A stretch of 32,352 bases of DNA from CAMLLJ01 sp035759585 (lineage in GTDB: Bacteria; Gemmatimonadota; Gemmatimonadetes; Gemmatimonadales; GWC2-71-9). A program made the position numbers and the translations under genes. This document shows, one piece after another, positions 24,505 to 31,849 of this stretch. The notes below the pieces were generated by a model. It made no database searches. It was not told the DNA's origin and saw only the letters and a list, made by a program, of their open reading frames with translations. Positions within the stretch are counted from its first letter, which is position 1. The number at the start of each line of letters is the position of its first letter. The stretch spans positions 1 through 32,352 of the forward strand of contig DASTUP010000012.1 in the NCBI GenBank assembly GCA_035759585.1, given 5' to 3'.

Positions 24505-26378
24505 GGGCTGTCCGGACGCTCCTGCTCGCCGCCCTCGCGGTTGGTTGCGCCCCGCTGCCCGGTGCGACGCAGAGCTCCGGGTCCTCGATGCTTCCACCGC
24601 TCGAGCGGCGCATCACGGCGATTCCCATCGCCGACAGCACCGGGCGGCATTTCGCCCTGCCCTTTCTCGGCGGCCTCGAGCGGCCGAGACCGCAGCTCGT
24701 GGACATCGACGGGGATGGCGACCTGGACCTGTTCATCCAGGAATACACGGGCCGCATGACGTTCTTCGAGCGGAGCGATTCGGCGGGAACGCCGAGCTGG
24801 ACCTGGCGGACGGATCGGTGGGAGGCGCTCGAGATCGGCGACTGGAGCCGGTTCATCGATCTGGACGGGGATGGCGATCAGGACGTGCTTTCAGAGTCGC
24901 CGTACAGCTTCATCCGCTGGTACCGGAACGACGGCACCCCGCAGAAGGCCCGCTTCACGCTTGCGGCCGACACACTCTACGACGTCAAGGACGAACCGAT
25001 CTTTGCGGACCGGCAGAACATTCCGCAACTCGGCGATCTCGACTGCAACGGGCGCATCGACCTCATGCTCGGCAGGGTGGACGGCACGATCACGCGCTTC
25101 GAGCTGCGCGGTATCGAGGGGAACGCGCCGCGCTTCGGCTTCGTCACCGACCGCTTCGAGGGTATCCAGATCCTCGGTGGCGACGCGACGCCGGGCGGAC
25201 CGCCGCCGATGGCAATACCCGGCGCGGGTGGGATCACGCCAAGCCTGCACGGCGCGAACACGATGGCTCTGGTGGACCTCGACCGCGACGCCGACCTCGA
25301 CATTCTCTGGGGCGACTTCTTCGAGCCCGGCCTCCTCTGGATCCGCAACAACGGCGGCTGCAGCTCGCCCTCGATGCGGGAGGCGCCAGTCCCCTTCCCT
25401 GTCGGCAACCCCCTCCGCACGAGCGGTTACAACGCGCCGACCCCCGGGGACCTCGATGGTGACGGCGACCTCGACTTCCTCGTCGGCGTCCTTGGCGGTG
25501 CCTACAACCCGACCCGCACGGCACGGGACAACCTCTATCTGGTCGAGCAGACGACGCCGGCAGCCTTCGAAGTACGCACGACCCGCTTCCTCGATGGCTT
25601 CGACCTCGGCAGCGAGAGCAGCCCCACGCTCTTCGACCTCGACGCCGACGGCGATCTCGACATGCTGGTCGGGAACAAGATCGAGCCGGAGGGCGAGGTC
25701 GCGGGCCTGTATCTCCTCGAGAATGTCGGGTCGGCGAAGGCGCCGGCGTTTCGCGTGCGATCGCAGCTCCCGGTCGCGCCGGGGTACCATTATGCGCCCG
25801 CACTCGGCGATCTCGACGCCGACGGAGACGCCGACCTCGTCCTCGGCACCTGGCGCGATGCACTGCTCTTCTACCGCAACGACGGCTCGCGCACGTCGCC
25901 GCGCTTCGTTCTTGCCGATTCGATGCTCGCCCGGCTCACGCGCGGGAGCCACGCGACACCGACCCTGGGCGATCTCGACGGCGATGGCGACCTCGATCTC
26001 TTCGTCGGCGAAGCATCGGGCGCCATCAATCAGTACCGCAACGACGGCAATCGTTCCGCACCCCGGTTTACGCTCGTCACCGACGCCTGGAACGGTCTCC
26101 AGGAAGGACGCCGGACCGCCCCGCGCCTGGCCGACGTCGATGGTGACGAGGACCTCGATCTGGTCATCGGTACCGAGTCGGGAACGCCGGTTCTCTTTCG
26201 CAATACGGGATCAGCGAAGACCGCCGAGTTCGCGCGGGTGCAGGAAGCGCCGGTCTGGCCCGCACTCTCGGTGCCGGCATTCGGCGACCTCGATGGCGAC
26301 GGGGACCTCGATGCGGTGCTGGGAAATGCGGCGGGAGGATTGATGCTCTTCGAGGGTGTGGCACGTGGCAGGCAGTAG
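24501..26378 (+). CDS. VCBS/FG-GAP repeat lipoprotein with ten Ca-type loops
   Basis: A 625-residue protein. It starts at a GTG at 24501 overlapping the previous stop. MRAVRTLLLAALAVGCAP carries a good lipobox (A-V-G-C, Cys16). The mature part is a chain of VCBS/FG-GAP repeats with ten aspartate-rich loops such as DIDGDGDLDLF, DLDGDGDQDVL, DLDRDADLDIL, DLDADGDLDML and DVDGDEDLDLV, the calcium-binding type seen in integrin-like propellers. Each is followed by a stretch like FYRNDGS or LFRNTGS. Two consecutive propellers are likely. It is probably an outer-surface calcium-stabilised protein. It is the last gene of the plus-strand propeller operon, followed at once by a strong hairpin. Confidence 0.88.
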   Translation: MRAVRTLLLAALAVGCAPLPGATQSSGSSMLPPLERRITAIPIADSTGRHFALPFLGGLERPRPQLVDIDGDGDLDLFIQEYTGRMTFFERSDSAGTPSWTWRTDRWEALEIGDWSRFIDLDGDGDQDVLSESPYSFIRWYRNDGTPQKARFTLAADTLYDVKDEPIFADRQNIPQLGDLDCNGRIDLMLGRVDGTITRFELRGIEGNAPRFGFVTDRFEGIQILGGDATPGGPPPMAIPGAGGITPSLHGANTMALVDLDRDADLDILWGDFFEPGLLWIRNNGGCSSPSMREAPVPFPVGNPLRTSGYNAPTPGDLDGDGDLDFLVGVLGGAYNPTRTARDNLYLVEQTTPAAFEVRTTRFLDGFDLGSESSPTLFDLDADGDLDMLVGNKIEPEGEVAGLYLLENVGSAKAPAFRVRSQLPVAPGYHYAPALGDLDADGDADLVLGTWRDALLFYRNDGSRTSPRFVLADSMLARLTRGSHATPTLGDLDGDGDLDLFVGEASGAINQYRNDGNRSAPRFTLVTDAWNGLQEGRRTAPRLADVDGDEDLDLVIGTESGTPVLFRNTGSAKTAEFARVQEAPVWPALSVPAFGDLDGDGDLDAVLGNAAGGLMLFEGVARGRQ

Positions 26379-26379
26379 C

Positions 26380-26419
26380 AGGGCATTCCTTCGGCGGCCG
26401 AGCCGCGAAGGAATGCCCT
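26380..26419. terminator. Bidirectional terminator between converging genes
   Basis: A 14-bp outer stem (26380-26393 with 26406-26419) and an inner 4-bp stem (26395-26398 with 26402-26405) with a 3-base loop. It starts 2 bases after the VCBS gene stop and ends 21 bases before the LVIVD gene stop on the other strand, so it can serve both. There is no U tract on either side. Confidence 0.75.
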
Positions 26420-26439
26420 CACGCATGCACTGATCCGCT

Positions 26440-28248
26440 CTACCTGGTGGCCTTCGCGAGATCCGTAATCGCGGCCGCCAGTGCCTTGACCCGCTCGGCA
26501 TCGCCGGCACCGCCCACATCCTGGCTGACCTGCCGCGCCAGTGCAGTGAGCGCGTTGCGCCGCGCGCTTCCCGTCTGCTTCTCCGCAGCGTCGAGCGCCG
26601 TTGCGATGGCTTTCGTGCGCGCCGGAGCGAGCCCATTGCCACGCACGAGCTGGTCGAGGTATGCGCGCACTACGGGAAATGCCGCCGGCCAGGTGATCCG
26701 GGGCTGGCTCTGCGGGTTGTACTGCTCGAACTGCACCAGCTTTGCAGCCTCGATCTCGTTGGCCGAGATCTGGTCGCTCGGTACGAGCGCGAGGATATCG
26801 AGCCCGCGGTCGAGCTCCGAGGAATAGATGAGCCCGTTCCACCAGTAGGCGCCCCACGAGCCGCCGATGGTGCGGCCCATCCCGCGGGAGCCCTGCGCAC
26901 CGGCCGTGTCCGCCGGGGAAGGCGCGTCGATCGACCCGCGATCGAAGTAGGCCAGTTCCCGGGGATGGTCCGGGTCGGTGAACTCCATCACGCTCACGCC
27001 ACCCTGATACCACCCCTGTACCATGATGTCGCGCCCGGGCACCGGGATCAGTCCGCCGTTGTGGGAGACGCAGTTCTCCTCGGCCGTCTGGGCAGCCGGA
27101 ATCTTGAAGTACGCGTGCTGGGTGTACTTCCGGTCGGCGGCGATGGTCAGTATGGTGTTGCCGCCCATTTCCAGCATCGACGTAGCCTGGCACATCGGCC
27201 CCGTGCCGCCACCCCATTCATCGGTGAACACCACGCGCCTGCCGTCGTTGCTGAACACCGCGGTGTGCCAGAGTGAGAAGTTGGTGTCCGCCACTGCATC
27301 GAGCCGCACGGGCTTGAGCGGGTTGGAGATATCGACGAGCAGGCCATGGCTCGCGCAGGCTCCAGCCAGGAGGCCCATGGCCGGATAGGCCGTAACATCG
27401 TGGCAGTTCCGCGGGCCGGTCGGAGCCGGTGCCGGACGCGCCGAGTCTGCCGCGGCGCGCGGCCGGCGCGCAGGCCGGCTGGCCGCGCGAGGCGCAGGAT
27501 CGAGGCCCGTGAAGATCCGGGCCCCCGTCACCACTTCGGCCTGTTCCGGATGTGCCAGCGGCACGCGGATGACGTCGAGTCGGTACAGCGAATTGTTCTC
27601 GTCGGCGGGATCGGTTCCCTCCTTGCATCCCGCAAGCTCGGCGGCCGGGCGCGCGCCCTGGCTGCCGGACACGTAGATGTAGATGACGCCGGAATCCTTC
27701 GGGTCGGGCACGATCGTGTGCGTGTGCGACCCTTTGCAGGTCTGCACATTCTTCACGAGGCGCGGCGCAGCCGGATTGGAAACGTCGTAGATGCGGACCC
27801 CGGCCATATGGTCGCTGGGATCCTCGACCCCGCCCTTTGCGCAGTCGTTGCGGTTGCCTCGCCCTTCGGCGGACAGGAACAGCAGGTTCCCATGGATGGA
27901 AGGGTCACCCTGTGCCGTGATGCAGGAGACGGCCGACACGACCCTGGGCTTCGCGGGATCGCTCACGTCCCAGATCGTGAACCCCGCGAAGTTGCCCTGG
28001 TAAACGTACTTGTCGCGGAATGCCAGATCGGAATTGATGAACGTGAGACCGCGCGCCGTATCGAATTCCGCCGGCTTCGGCGAGAACGAGACGAGACGCA
28101 TGTTGTGCGTGGCGACCCCGGCGTCGAGACGGCCAGGCTTCAGCCCCGCGCGGGGATCGTCGCTGCCGGGATAGGTCTGCGAGGCCAGGATCGATGGGAC
28201 GACGAGCAGTGACGCGACGAGCGCGAAGGCCCTGCGAAAAGCATGCAT
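26440..28248 (-). CDS. LVIVD repeat protein, exported
   Basis: A 602-residue protein with a signal peptide (MHAFRRAFALVASLLVVPSILAS). LVIVD-type propeller repeats follow: FTIWDVSDPAKPRVVSAV, VRIYDVSNPAAPRLVKNV, LLVDISNPLKPVRLDAV and VSVMEFTDPDHPRELAYF. A 40-residue Ala/Pro/Arg-rich insert (about 255-295) interrupts the propeller before GPRNCHDVTAYP. The last 75 residues are helical (ARTKAIATALDAAEKQ...ALAAAITDLAKATR) and not part of the propeller. Several Cys are spaced for disulfides. The ATG at 28248 has GGGAG about 11 bases upstream. It follows the DUF305 gene by 33 bases and is likely co-transcribed with it. Confidence 0.88.
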   Translation of the reverse strand: MHAFRRAFALVASLLVVPSILASQTYPGSDDPRAGLKPGRLDAGVATHNMRLVSFSPKPAEFDTARGLTFINSDLAFRDKYVYQGNFAGFTIWDVSDPAKPRVVSAVSCITAQGDPSIHGNLLFLSAEGRGNRNDCAKGGVEDPSDHMAGVRIYDVSNPAAPRLVKNVQTCKGSHTHTIVPDPKDSGVIYIYVSGSQGARPAAELAGCKEGTDPADENNSLYRLDVIRVPLAHPEQAEVVTGARIFTGLDPAPRAASRPARRPRAAADSARPAPAPTGPRNCHDVTAYPAMGLLAGACASHGLLVDISNPLKPVRLDAVADTNFSLWHTAVFSNDGRRVVFTDEWGGGTGPMCQATSMLEMGGNTILTIAADRKYTQHAYFKIPAAQTAEENCVSHNGGLIPVPGRDIMVQGWYQGGVSVMEFTDPDHPRELAYFDRGSIDAPSPADTAGAQGSRGMGRTIGGSWGAYWWNGLIYSSELDRGLDILALVPSDQISANEIEAAKLVQFEQYNPQSQPRITWPAAFPVVRAYLDQLVRGNGLAPARTKAIATALDAAEKQTGSARRNALTALARQVSQDVGGAGDAERVKALAAAITDLAKATR

Positions 28249-28281
28249 CAGGAGCGGCTCCCGGGTGGGGTGAACGACGGA

Positions 28282-28920
28282 TTACCTGTCGGGCAGCTGG
28301 GACAGCATCCGGCGCATCGCGCCGATTTCTGCGGTCTGAACGGAAACGACATCGTTCGCGAAGACGCTGACATCCACATCCTGGCCGGCGCCGCGGACGG
28401 CGAAGAGCGCCTCGACCATCTGCAGGGCGCCCTCGTGATGCTGGATCATCAAGGTGAGAAATGCCCGGTCGAAGGCGGGGCCGGCGGCTCCGTCGAGTGC
28501 CTCGAGCTGCGCCGCCGTCAGCATCCCGTCCATGTGCATCGTCCGCCACGATGAGGTATCCGGCGCGACCTGCCCGTTGCGGAGCAGCCAGTCCTGCATG
28601 ATCCGGATCTCCGCCACCTGCGATTGCGCGATCTTGCTTGCCAGCCTGCCGAGACGGGGATCGGCCTCGTGCGTCGCGGCCATGCGGGACATGTGAATTG
28701 CCTGGGCATGGTGGGCGATCATCCCCTGCATGAACGCCACGTCCGCTGCCGTGAAGGTGGCATCCTCGGGAATGGCGGCATGACCGTGCGCGCCCGCGGC
28801 TCCGGCGGGGTGCTGCGCACAGGCGACGCCGGGAAGCACGAGCAGCAGGGCCGCCGCAACGGTGGGGCGGAGACGGGAGCCGCGGAAGGGACCGGCGGCG
28901 CCGCAGGATCGGCGAGTCAT
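28282..28920 (-). CDS. DUF305 protein, exported
   Basis: A 212-residue protein of the DUF305 family, four-helix proteins of the envelope; the cyanobacterial copper-binding protein CopM belongs to this family. A basic N-terminus and hydrophobic stretch (about 20-34, ending LPGVACA) form the signal. The mature part begins with a His-rich segment (HPAGAAGAHGHAA) and has the two family motifs, MIAHHAQAIHMSRM (His70-His71) and LMIQHHEGALQM, plus EIRIMQDWL and EIGAMRRML. The paired His and nearby Met residues could bind copper. The ATG is at 28920. It precedes the LVIVD gene on the same strand. Given the Met/His-rich loop in the nearby YncE-like protein, a metal-handling role is possible but unproven. 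Confidence 0.9.
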   Translation of the reverse strand: MTRRSCGAAGPFRGSRLRPTVAAALLLVLPGVACAQHPAGAAGAHGHAAIPEDATFTAADVAFMQGMIAHHAQAIHMSRMAATHEADPRLGRLASKIAQSQVAEIRIMQDWLLRNGQVAPDTSSWRTMHMDGMLTAAQLEALDGAAGPAFDRAFLTLMIQHHEGALQMVEALFAVRGAGQDVDVSVFANDVVSVQTAEIGAMRRMLSQLPDR

Positions 28921-28977
28921 CCCCGGAAAGCTAACACCGGACGCCTGCGCACCGCATCGCGTAGCGTGTTGCTCCCG

Positions 28978-29382
28978 CTACCTGCTCGCGGCCGCCCGGT
29001 CGGTGCCGAGAAATTCGACGCGATCCCGCGGGGCGATGCCGTTGCTCGTGAGATCGACTCCCCAGTAGACCACATGCTCGCGTCCCGCCTCGACGACGAT
29101 CACAGGGGCGCAGCTGGTCCGGTCGGCATCCTGCAGAAAGGCATACTGGGGCACGGGAACCTCGGGATCGGATGCGCGCACCGTGCGCAGCGAATCGGCG
29201 AGCGCGCCCGACTCGTAGGAGGGACGCGCCGCGATCGCCTCGACCGTCGGGAGCTGCGGCCAGACCGCAGGCGGATCGCACGGTGCGCCAGGCCGGTCGG
29301 CTCTCTTTCCGGCGTCCCCGGGAGCACACCCCGCGATGCCGACCAGTGCAGCGAGCGCAAGATTGCTAGCGATGGACCTCAT
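28978..29382 (-). CDS. Small lipoprotein, 134 aa
   Basis: Not recognised as a named family. The N-terminus MRSIASNLALAALVGIAGCAPG carries a good lipobox (I-A-G-C, Cys19). The mature part is Pro-rich and then mixed: AVWPQLPTVEAIAARPSYESG, a helix SLRTVRASDPEVP and strands APVIVVEAGREHVVYWGVDL. Two more Cys (in APCDPP and TSCAPV) could form a disulfide. The ATG at 29382 has GAGGTGAC immediately upstream. Its start lies 1 base after the stop of the small membrane protein upstream, so the two are coupled. It is 57 bases before the DUF305 gene. Confidence 0.75.
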   Translation of the reverse strand: MRSIASNLALAALVGIAGCAPGDAGKRADRPGAPCDPPAVWPQLPTVEAIAARPSYESGALADSLRTVRASDPEVPVPQYAFLQDADRTSCAPVIVVEAGREHVVYWGVDLTSNGIAPRDRVEFLGTDRAAASR

Positions 29383-29383
29383 G

Positions 29384-29617
29384 TCACCTCGTCTGGGTCT
29401 TTGCCGTGCCGCGGATATTCAACCCGGCGAGACAGACCTGGAGCAGGAGCAGCGCCCACGCGCCGTCATGCCAGCCCCAGATTGCCCAGAGGAGGTTCCC
29501 GACCAGGAAGCACCAGAATCCGTAATTGCGCTTGTACTTTCGGCCCGAGGCGACGAGCCATGCGCCGGTGACGGTCGCGACCATGGCGGGCCACTGCAGA
29601 TAGTCGATCCATTCCAT
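29384..29617 (-). CDS. Small membrane protein, 77 aa
   Basis: A 77-residue protein with three hydrophobic segments (about 8-24, 31-47 and 51-67): MEWIDYLQWPAMVATVTGAW, NYGFWCFLVGNLLWAIWGW and WALLLLQVCLAGLNIRG. The pattern G-F-x-x-F-L-x-G-N-x-x-W, then a Gln-containing third helix ending L-N-x-x-G, recalls half-size PQ-loop/PnuC-like proteins, which act as small-molecule transporters when dimeric; this is a tentative likeness. The ATG is at 29617. The stop is 1 base before the lipoprotein ATG. The frame is open further upstream, but that part overlaps a hairpin and the GNAT gene. Confidence 0.7.
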   Translation of the reverse strand: MEWIDYLQWPAMVATVTGAWLVASGRKYKRNYGFWCFLVGNLLWAIWGWHDGAWALLLLQVCLAGLNIRGTAKTQTR

Positions 29618-29620
29618 GAT

Positions 29621-29657
29621 GCAGAGTAGCGGAAGCACCGCGGAGGGTCCACTCTGC
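29621..29657 (-). terminator. Possible terminator after the GNAT gene
   Basis: GCAGAGT (29621-29627) pairs with ACTCTGC (29651-29657), with an inner GCGG/CCGC stem (29629-29632, 29638-29641). It lies between the GNAT stop and the small membrane protein start on the minus strand. No U tract follows. Confidence 0.35.
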
Positions 29658-29682
29658 CGGAGCGGGCGCTCGAGCTGGTCGC

Positions 29683-30201
29683 CTACTCCGCGGCATCGAT
29701 CCTTCGCGCCATGACCAGATCGGTCTGCGTGTCCTTGCCGAGCTGGAATGGCGTCGTCCCGATCTCGCTGAAGCCGCACTTCCGGTAGAACGCCAATGCC
29801 CGCGCGTTCTCGCCCCAGACGCAGAGCCAGAGTGTGGCCCCACCAAGGCGCTCGGCCTCCTCGACGACGGCGCGCATGAGCGATTGCGCGACGCCCCGGC
29901 CCTGCCAGCCGACGCCGACATAGAAGCGCATGAGCTCGACCGGAGCGGGGCCGGACGGGATGGAAGGGACTCGCCGGGACGAGACCTGCGCGTATCCCGC
30001 CAGCTCGCCGTCAGCCTCGGCGATCAGCGTGACAATTGCGGGATCGGCCAGCTCGCGCGCCTGCTGCTCCATCCCGAACGCCTCGTCCATGTACGTTCGC
30101 ATGTCGACCGGGTCGTTCCACGGCCCGAACGTCTCGTCGAAGATCTGCCGGGCAAACCCGGCGAGCCCGGCCGCATCGTCCGCGTGGCCGCGGCGAATCA
30201 C
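29683..30201 (-). CDS. GNAT family N-acetyltransferase
   Basis: A 172-residue acetyl-CoA-dependent acetyltransferase of the GNAT superfamily. The N-terminal IRRGHADDAAGLAGFARQIF is the usual opening. Motif A, the acetyl-CoA pyrophosphate loop, is RFYVGVGWQGRGVAQSLM (Q-G-R-G-V-A). Motif B is LWLCVWGENARALAFYRKCGF, with the conserved N-x-x-A-x-x-F-Y. The acceptor substrate is not evident. It starts at a GTG at 30201 that overlaps the YdeI-like stop by 4 bases (GTGA); the frame is open upstream, but that lies inside the YdeI-like gene. It is the last gene of a three- or four-gene run. Confidence 0.92.
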   Translation of the reverse strand: MIRRGHADDAAGLAGFARQIFDETFGPWNDPVDMRTYMDEAFGMEQQARELADPAIVTLIAEADGELAGYAQVSSRRVPSIPSGPAPVELMRFYVGVGWQGRGVAQSLMRAVVEEAERLGGATLWLCVWGENARALAFYRKCGFSEIGTTPFQLGKDTQTDLVMARRIDAAE

Positions 30202-30800
30202 GACTTCTGATACTTCCAGTTCCTTGGCTTCCCTTCCTCGAGCCATTCGATCGTCGTGGCGAGCCGCTTCTCGCGCGTCTCCGCGCGCTTCGCTTCGGTG
30301 ATCCATTCGATGTACTCCCGCTTGTGGCTCGGGCTGAACGACTCGAAAGTCTCGCGCGCCCTGCGGCTGCGGCGGAGCGCCGCCGCAAGATCCGCCGGCA
30401 CGCTCACAGGCTTCGGGGACTTCGCGCGTGGCGCGCGGAGAATCTTCACGCCTTCCTCGTTCAACCTCGCCGCCTTCTTCACGTAACCGGCCAGCGTGCG
30501 CTTCGATGGAAGGTCGTCGAGGCTGCGAATGCACCCGAAATGGCCCATCGCGTCGCGGCTCACCGCGTCCTGCTCCATGATGAGCTTTGCCTTCCAGAAC
30601 CCGAAGCTGCAGTGCTCCTTGAAGGCCGCCATCCCCGCCAGCATTCCGTGATGGGTGAAGTGCGGCATACTCCACTTCATTTCTTCGACGACGTCGGGGC
30701 AGGCGCCGTGCACCACCTCGCGCAGGTGCTCCAGGATCGGCCGCGCGAACGGCTGCGATCTCGCGATATAGGCATCGACGAGCGGGCTCCGCTTTCCCAT
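30198..30800 (-). CDS. YdeI/OmpD-associated-type protein (DUF1801 plus OmdA)
   Basis: A 200-residue cytoplasmic protein. The N-terminal half (about 8-120) is a DUF1801/YdhG-like domain: LREVVHGACPDVVEEMKWSMPHF and HCSFGFWKAKLIMEQ. The C-terminal half is the OmdA/YdeI domain: VPADLAAALRRSRRARETFESFSPSHKREYIEWITEAKRAETREKRL, then NWKYQ. Family function is uncertain; despite the name it is not a membrane protein. The ATG at 30800 has GGAG 5-6 bases upstream, and its start is 10 bases after the MmcQ/YjbR-like stop. It overlaps the GNAT gene by 4 bases. Confidence 0.9.
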   Translation of the reverse strand: MGKRSPLVDAYIARSQPFARPILEHLREVVHGACPDVVEEMKWSMPHFTHHGMLAGMAAFKEHCSFGFWKAKLIMEQDAVSRDAMGHFGCIRSLDDLPSKRTLAGYVKKAARLNEEGVKILRAPRAKSPKPVSVPADLAAALRRSRRARETFESFSPSHKREYIEWITEAKRAETREKRLATTIEWLEEGKPRNWKYQKS

Positions 30801-30810
30801 GCGATCTCCG

Positions 30811-31197
30811 TCAGGTGGCACGCGGCCTGCGCGAACCCGATTCGAGCTGCGCCCGCAGGCGCTTCGGCGCAGTCATCCGGTACGATTCCTCGATGACGTC
30901 CTTCAACTCCTTCCAGTCGGTGCCCTTGTCGAGATAGACACCGACCCACCCGCTCGGCCCCACGTAAGGCGGCCGGAAGAACCGCGCCGGCGCCATGCTC
31001 ACCATCAGCTCCTGGTCTCCCGGCGGCGCCTTGCACCAAACGGCGTTCCTGCCAGCGCCATGATGCCCGGCACCGGAAAACATCGCGAAAAGCTTGTTGC
31101 GGACCCGGAAGGTCGGCTCGCCCCACGCTTCGACCTCGTGCGCCTCAGGAAAGGCGAGGCAGAGGCGGCGAAGGCGAGTGAGTGGAGAGGCTGCCAC
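30811..31197 (-). CDS. MmcQ/YjbR family protein
   Basis: A 128-residue protein of the MmcQ/YjbR family, small alpha/beta proteins with a CyaY-like fold and proposed DNA binding. Typical features are LRRLCLAFPEAHEVEAWGEPTFRV near the N-terminus, KLFAMFSG, the middle VWCKAPPGDQELMV and VGPSGWVGVYLDKGTDWKELKDVIEESYRM at the end. It starts at a GTG at 31197 with GGGAG 5 bases upstream; the frame is open further but the sequence there is Arg-rich shadow. It precedes the YdeI-like gene by 10 bases, a pairing seen often enough to suggest co-transcription. Confidence 0.9.
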   Translation of the reverse strand: MAASPLTRLRRLCLAFPEAHEVEAWGEPTFRVRNKLFAMFSGAGHHGAGRNAVWCKAPPGDQELMVSMAPARFFRPPYVGPSGWVGVYLDKGTDWKELKDVIEESYRMTAPKRLRAQLESGSRRPRAT

Positions 31198-31199
31198 CG

Positions 31200-31343
31200 C
31201 TACTCCCGGGTTCGGAGACTCTCGGCCATCGCGAGCTCCGCGGCCACGATGCCTGCTTCGATGGATTCGGTGGCGCCGGCGAGGGCCATCTCTTCGGTGG
31301 CCACGAGCGCTCCGATCACCATCCACCTGTGGCGTAACGACAC
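31200..31343 (-). CDS. Possible small protein, 47 aa
   Basis: A short frame from a GTG at 31343 with GGAGAA about 7 bases upstream, ending 2 bases before the MmcQ/YjbR-like start. The product, opening SLRHRWMVIGALVATEEMAL, continues as an Ala/Glu-rich amphipathic helix (ESIEAGIVAAELAMAESL). No family is recognised. Spacing and ribosome site favour a real gene, but the length makes it uncertain; an internal ATG at 31322 would give 40 residues. Confidence 0.35.
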   Translation of the reverse strand: MSLRHRWMVIGALVATEEMALAGATESIEAGIVAAELAMAESLRTRE

Positions 31344-31387
31344 GAGATTCTCCCACCTCGATGGTTGAGTCGCCCGAAACGCCCGGC

Positions 31388-31849
31388 TCACGTGCCGCCG
31401 GAGCGCAGCGCCGCCCGCGCCGCAAGCGCGCTCGGGATTCCGACGCCAAAGGCGTGAATGAGGAGGCCATTGACGATCACTGAAGCCGGCTTCGCTCCTC
31501 CGGCCGCATTCGAAAGAGGCACCACGACGAAATTCATCACCGCGTACGCGACGAGGCCGAATGCGATGCCGAAGGCGATCGGATGGCGCGCAAGTCCCGG
31601 CCAGAGCCTGACCACGGCATAGCAGGTGCCGACGATGGACGCGGCGACACAGAAGTGGAGAACGATGCCAAGGAGGATCGTCCCGGCGCCGCCTCGAAAT
31701 GCTGCAGATCCGAGGAGGCCGCTGGCAATCGACTGCGCGATGAGGCGCGGCTCTACGCCACGCAATCCGAAGAAGATCAGGGCGTCGGCGCCGTCCAGAA
31801 GGCCGACGGCCAGCGCGCCGAGCGCCAGCCACCAGTGCGAACCCCTCAT
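31388..31849 (-). CDS. Four-helix membrane protein, 153 aa
   Basis: An integral membrane protein with four hydrophobic segments: WWLALGALAVGLLDGADALIFF (about 6-27), TILLGIVLHFCVAASIVGTCYAVV (about 57-80), AFGIAFGLVAYAVMNFVVVPL (about 92-112) and VIVNGLLIHAFGVGIPSALAA (about 124-144). A conserved-looking Asp-Gly-x-Asp in helix 1 and His residues in helices 2 and 4 stand out. I cannot name the family. The ATG at 31849 overlaps the stop of the upstream lipoprotein by 4 bases, so the two are coupled. Confidence 0.75.
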   Translation of the reverse strand: MRGSHWWLALGALAVGLLDGADALIFFGLRGVEPRLIAQSIASGLLGSAAFRGGAGTILLGIVLHFCVAASIVGTCYAVVRLWPGLARHPIAFGIAFGLVAYAVMNFVVVPLSNAAGGAKPASVIVNGLLIHAFGVGIPSALAARAALRSGGT

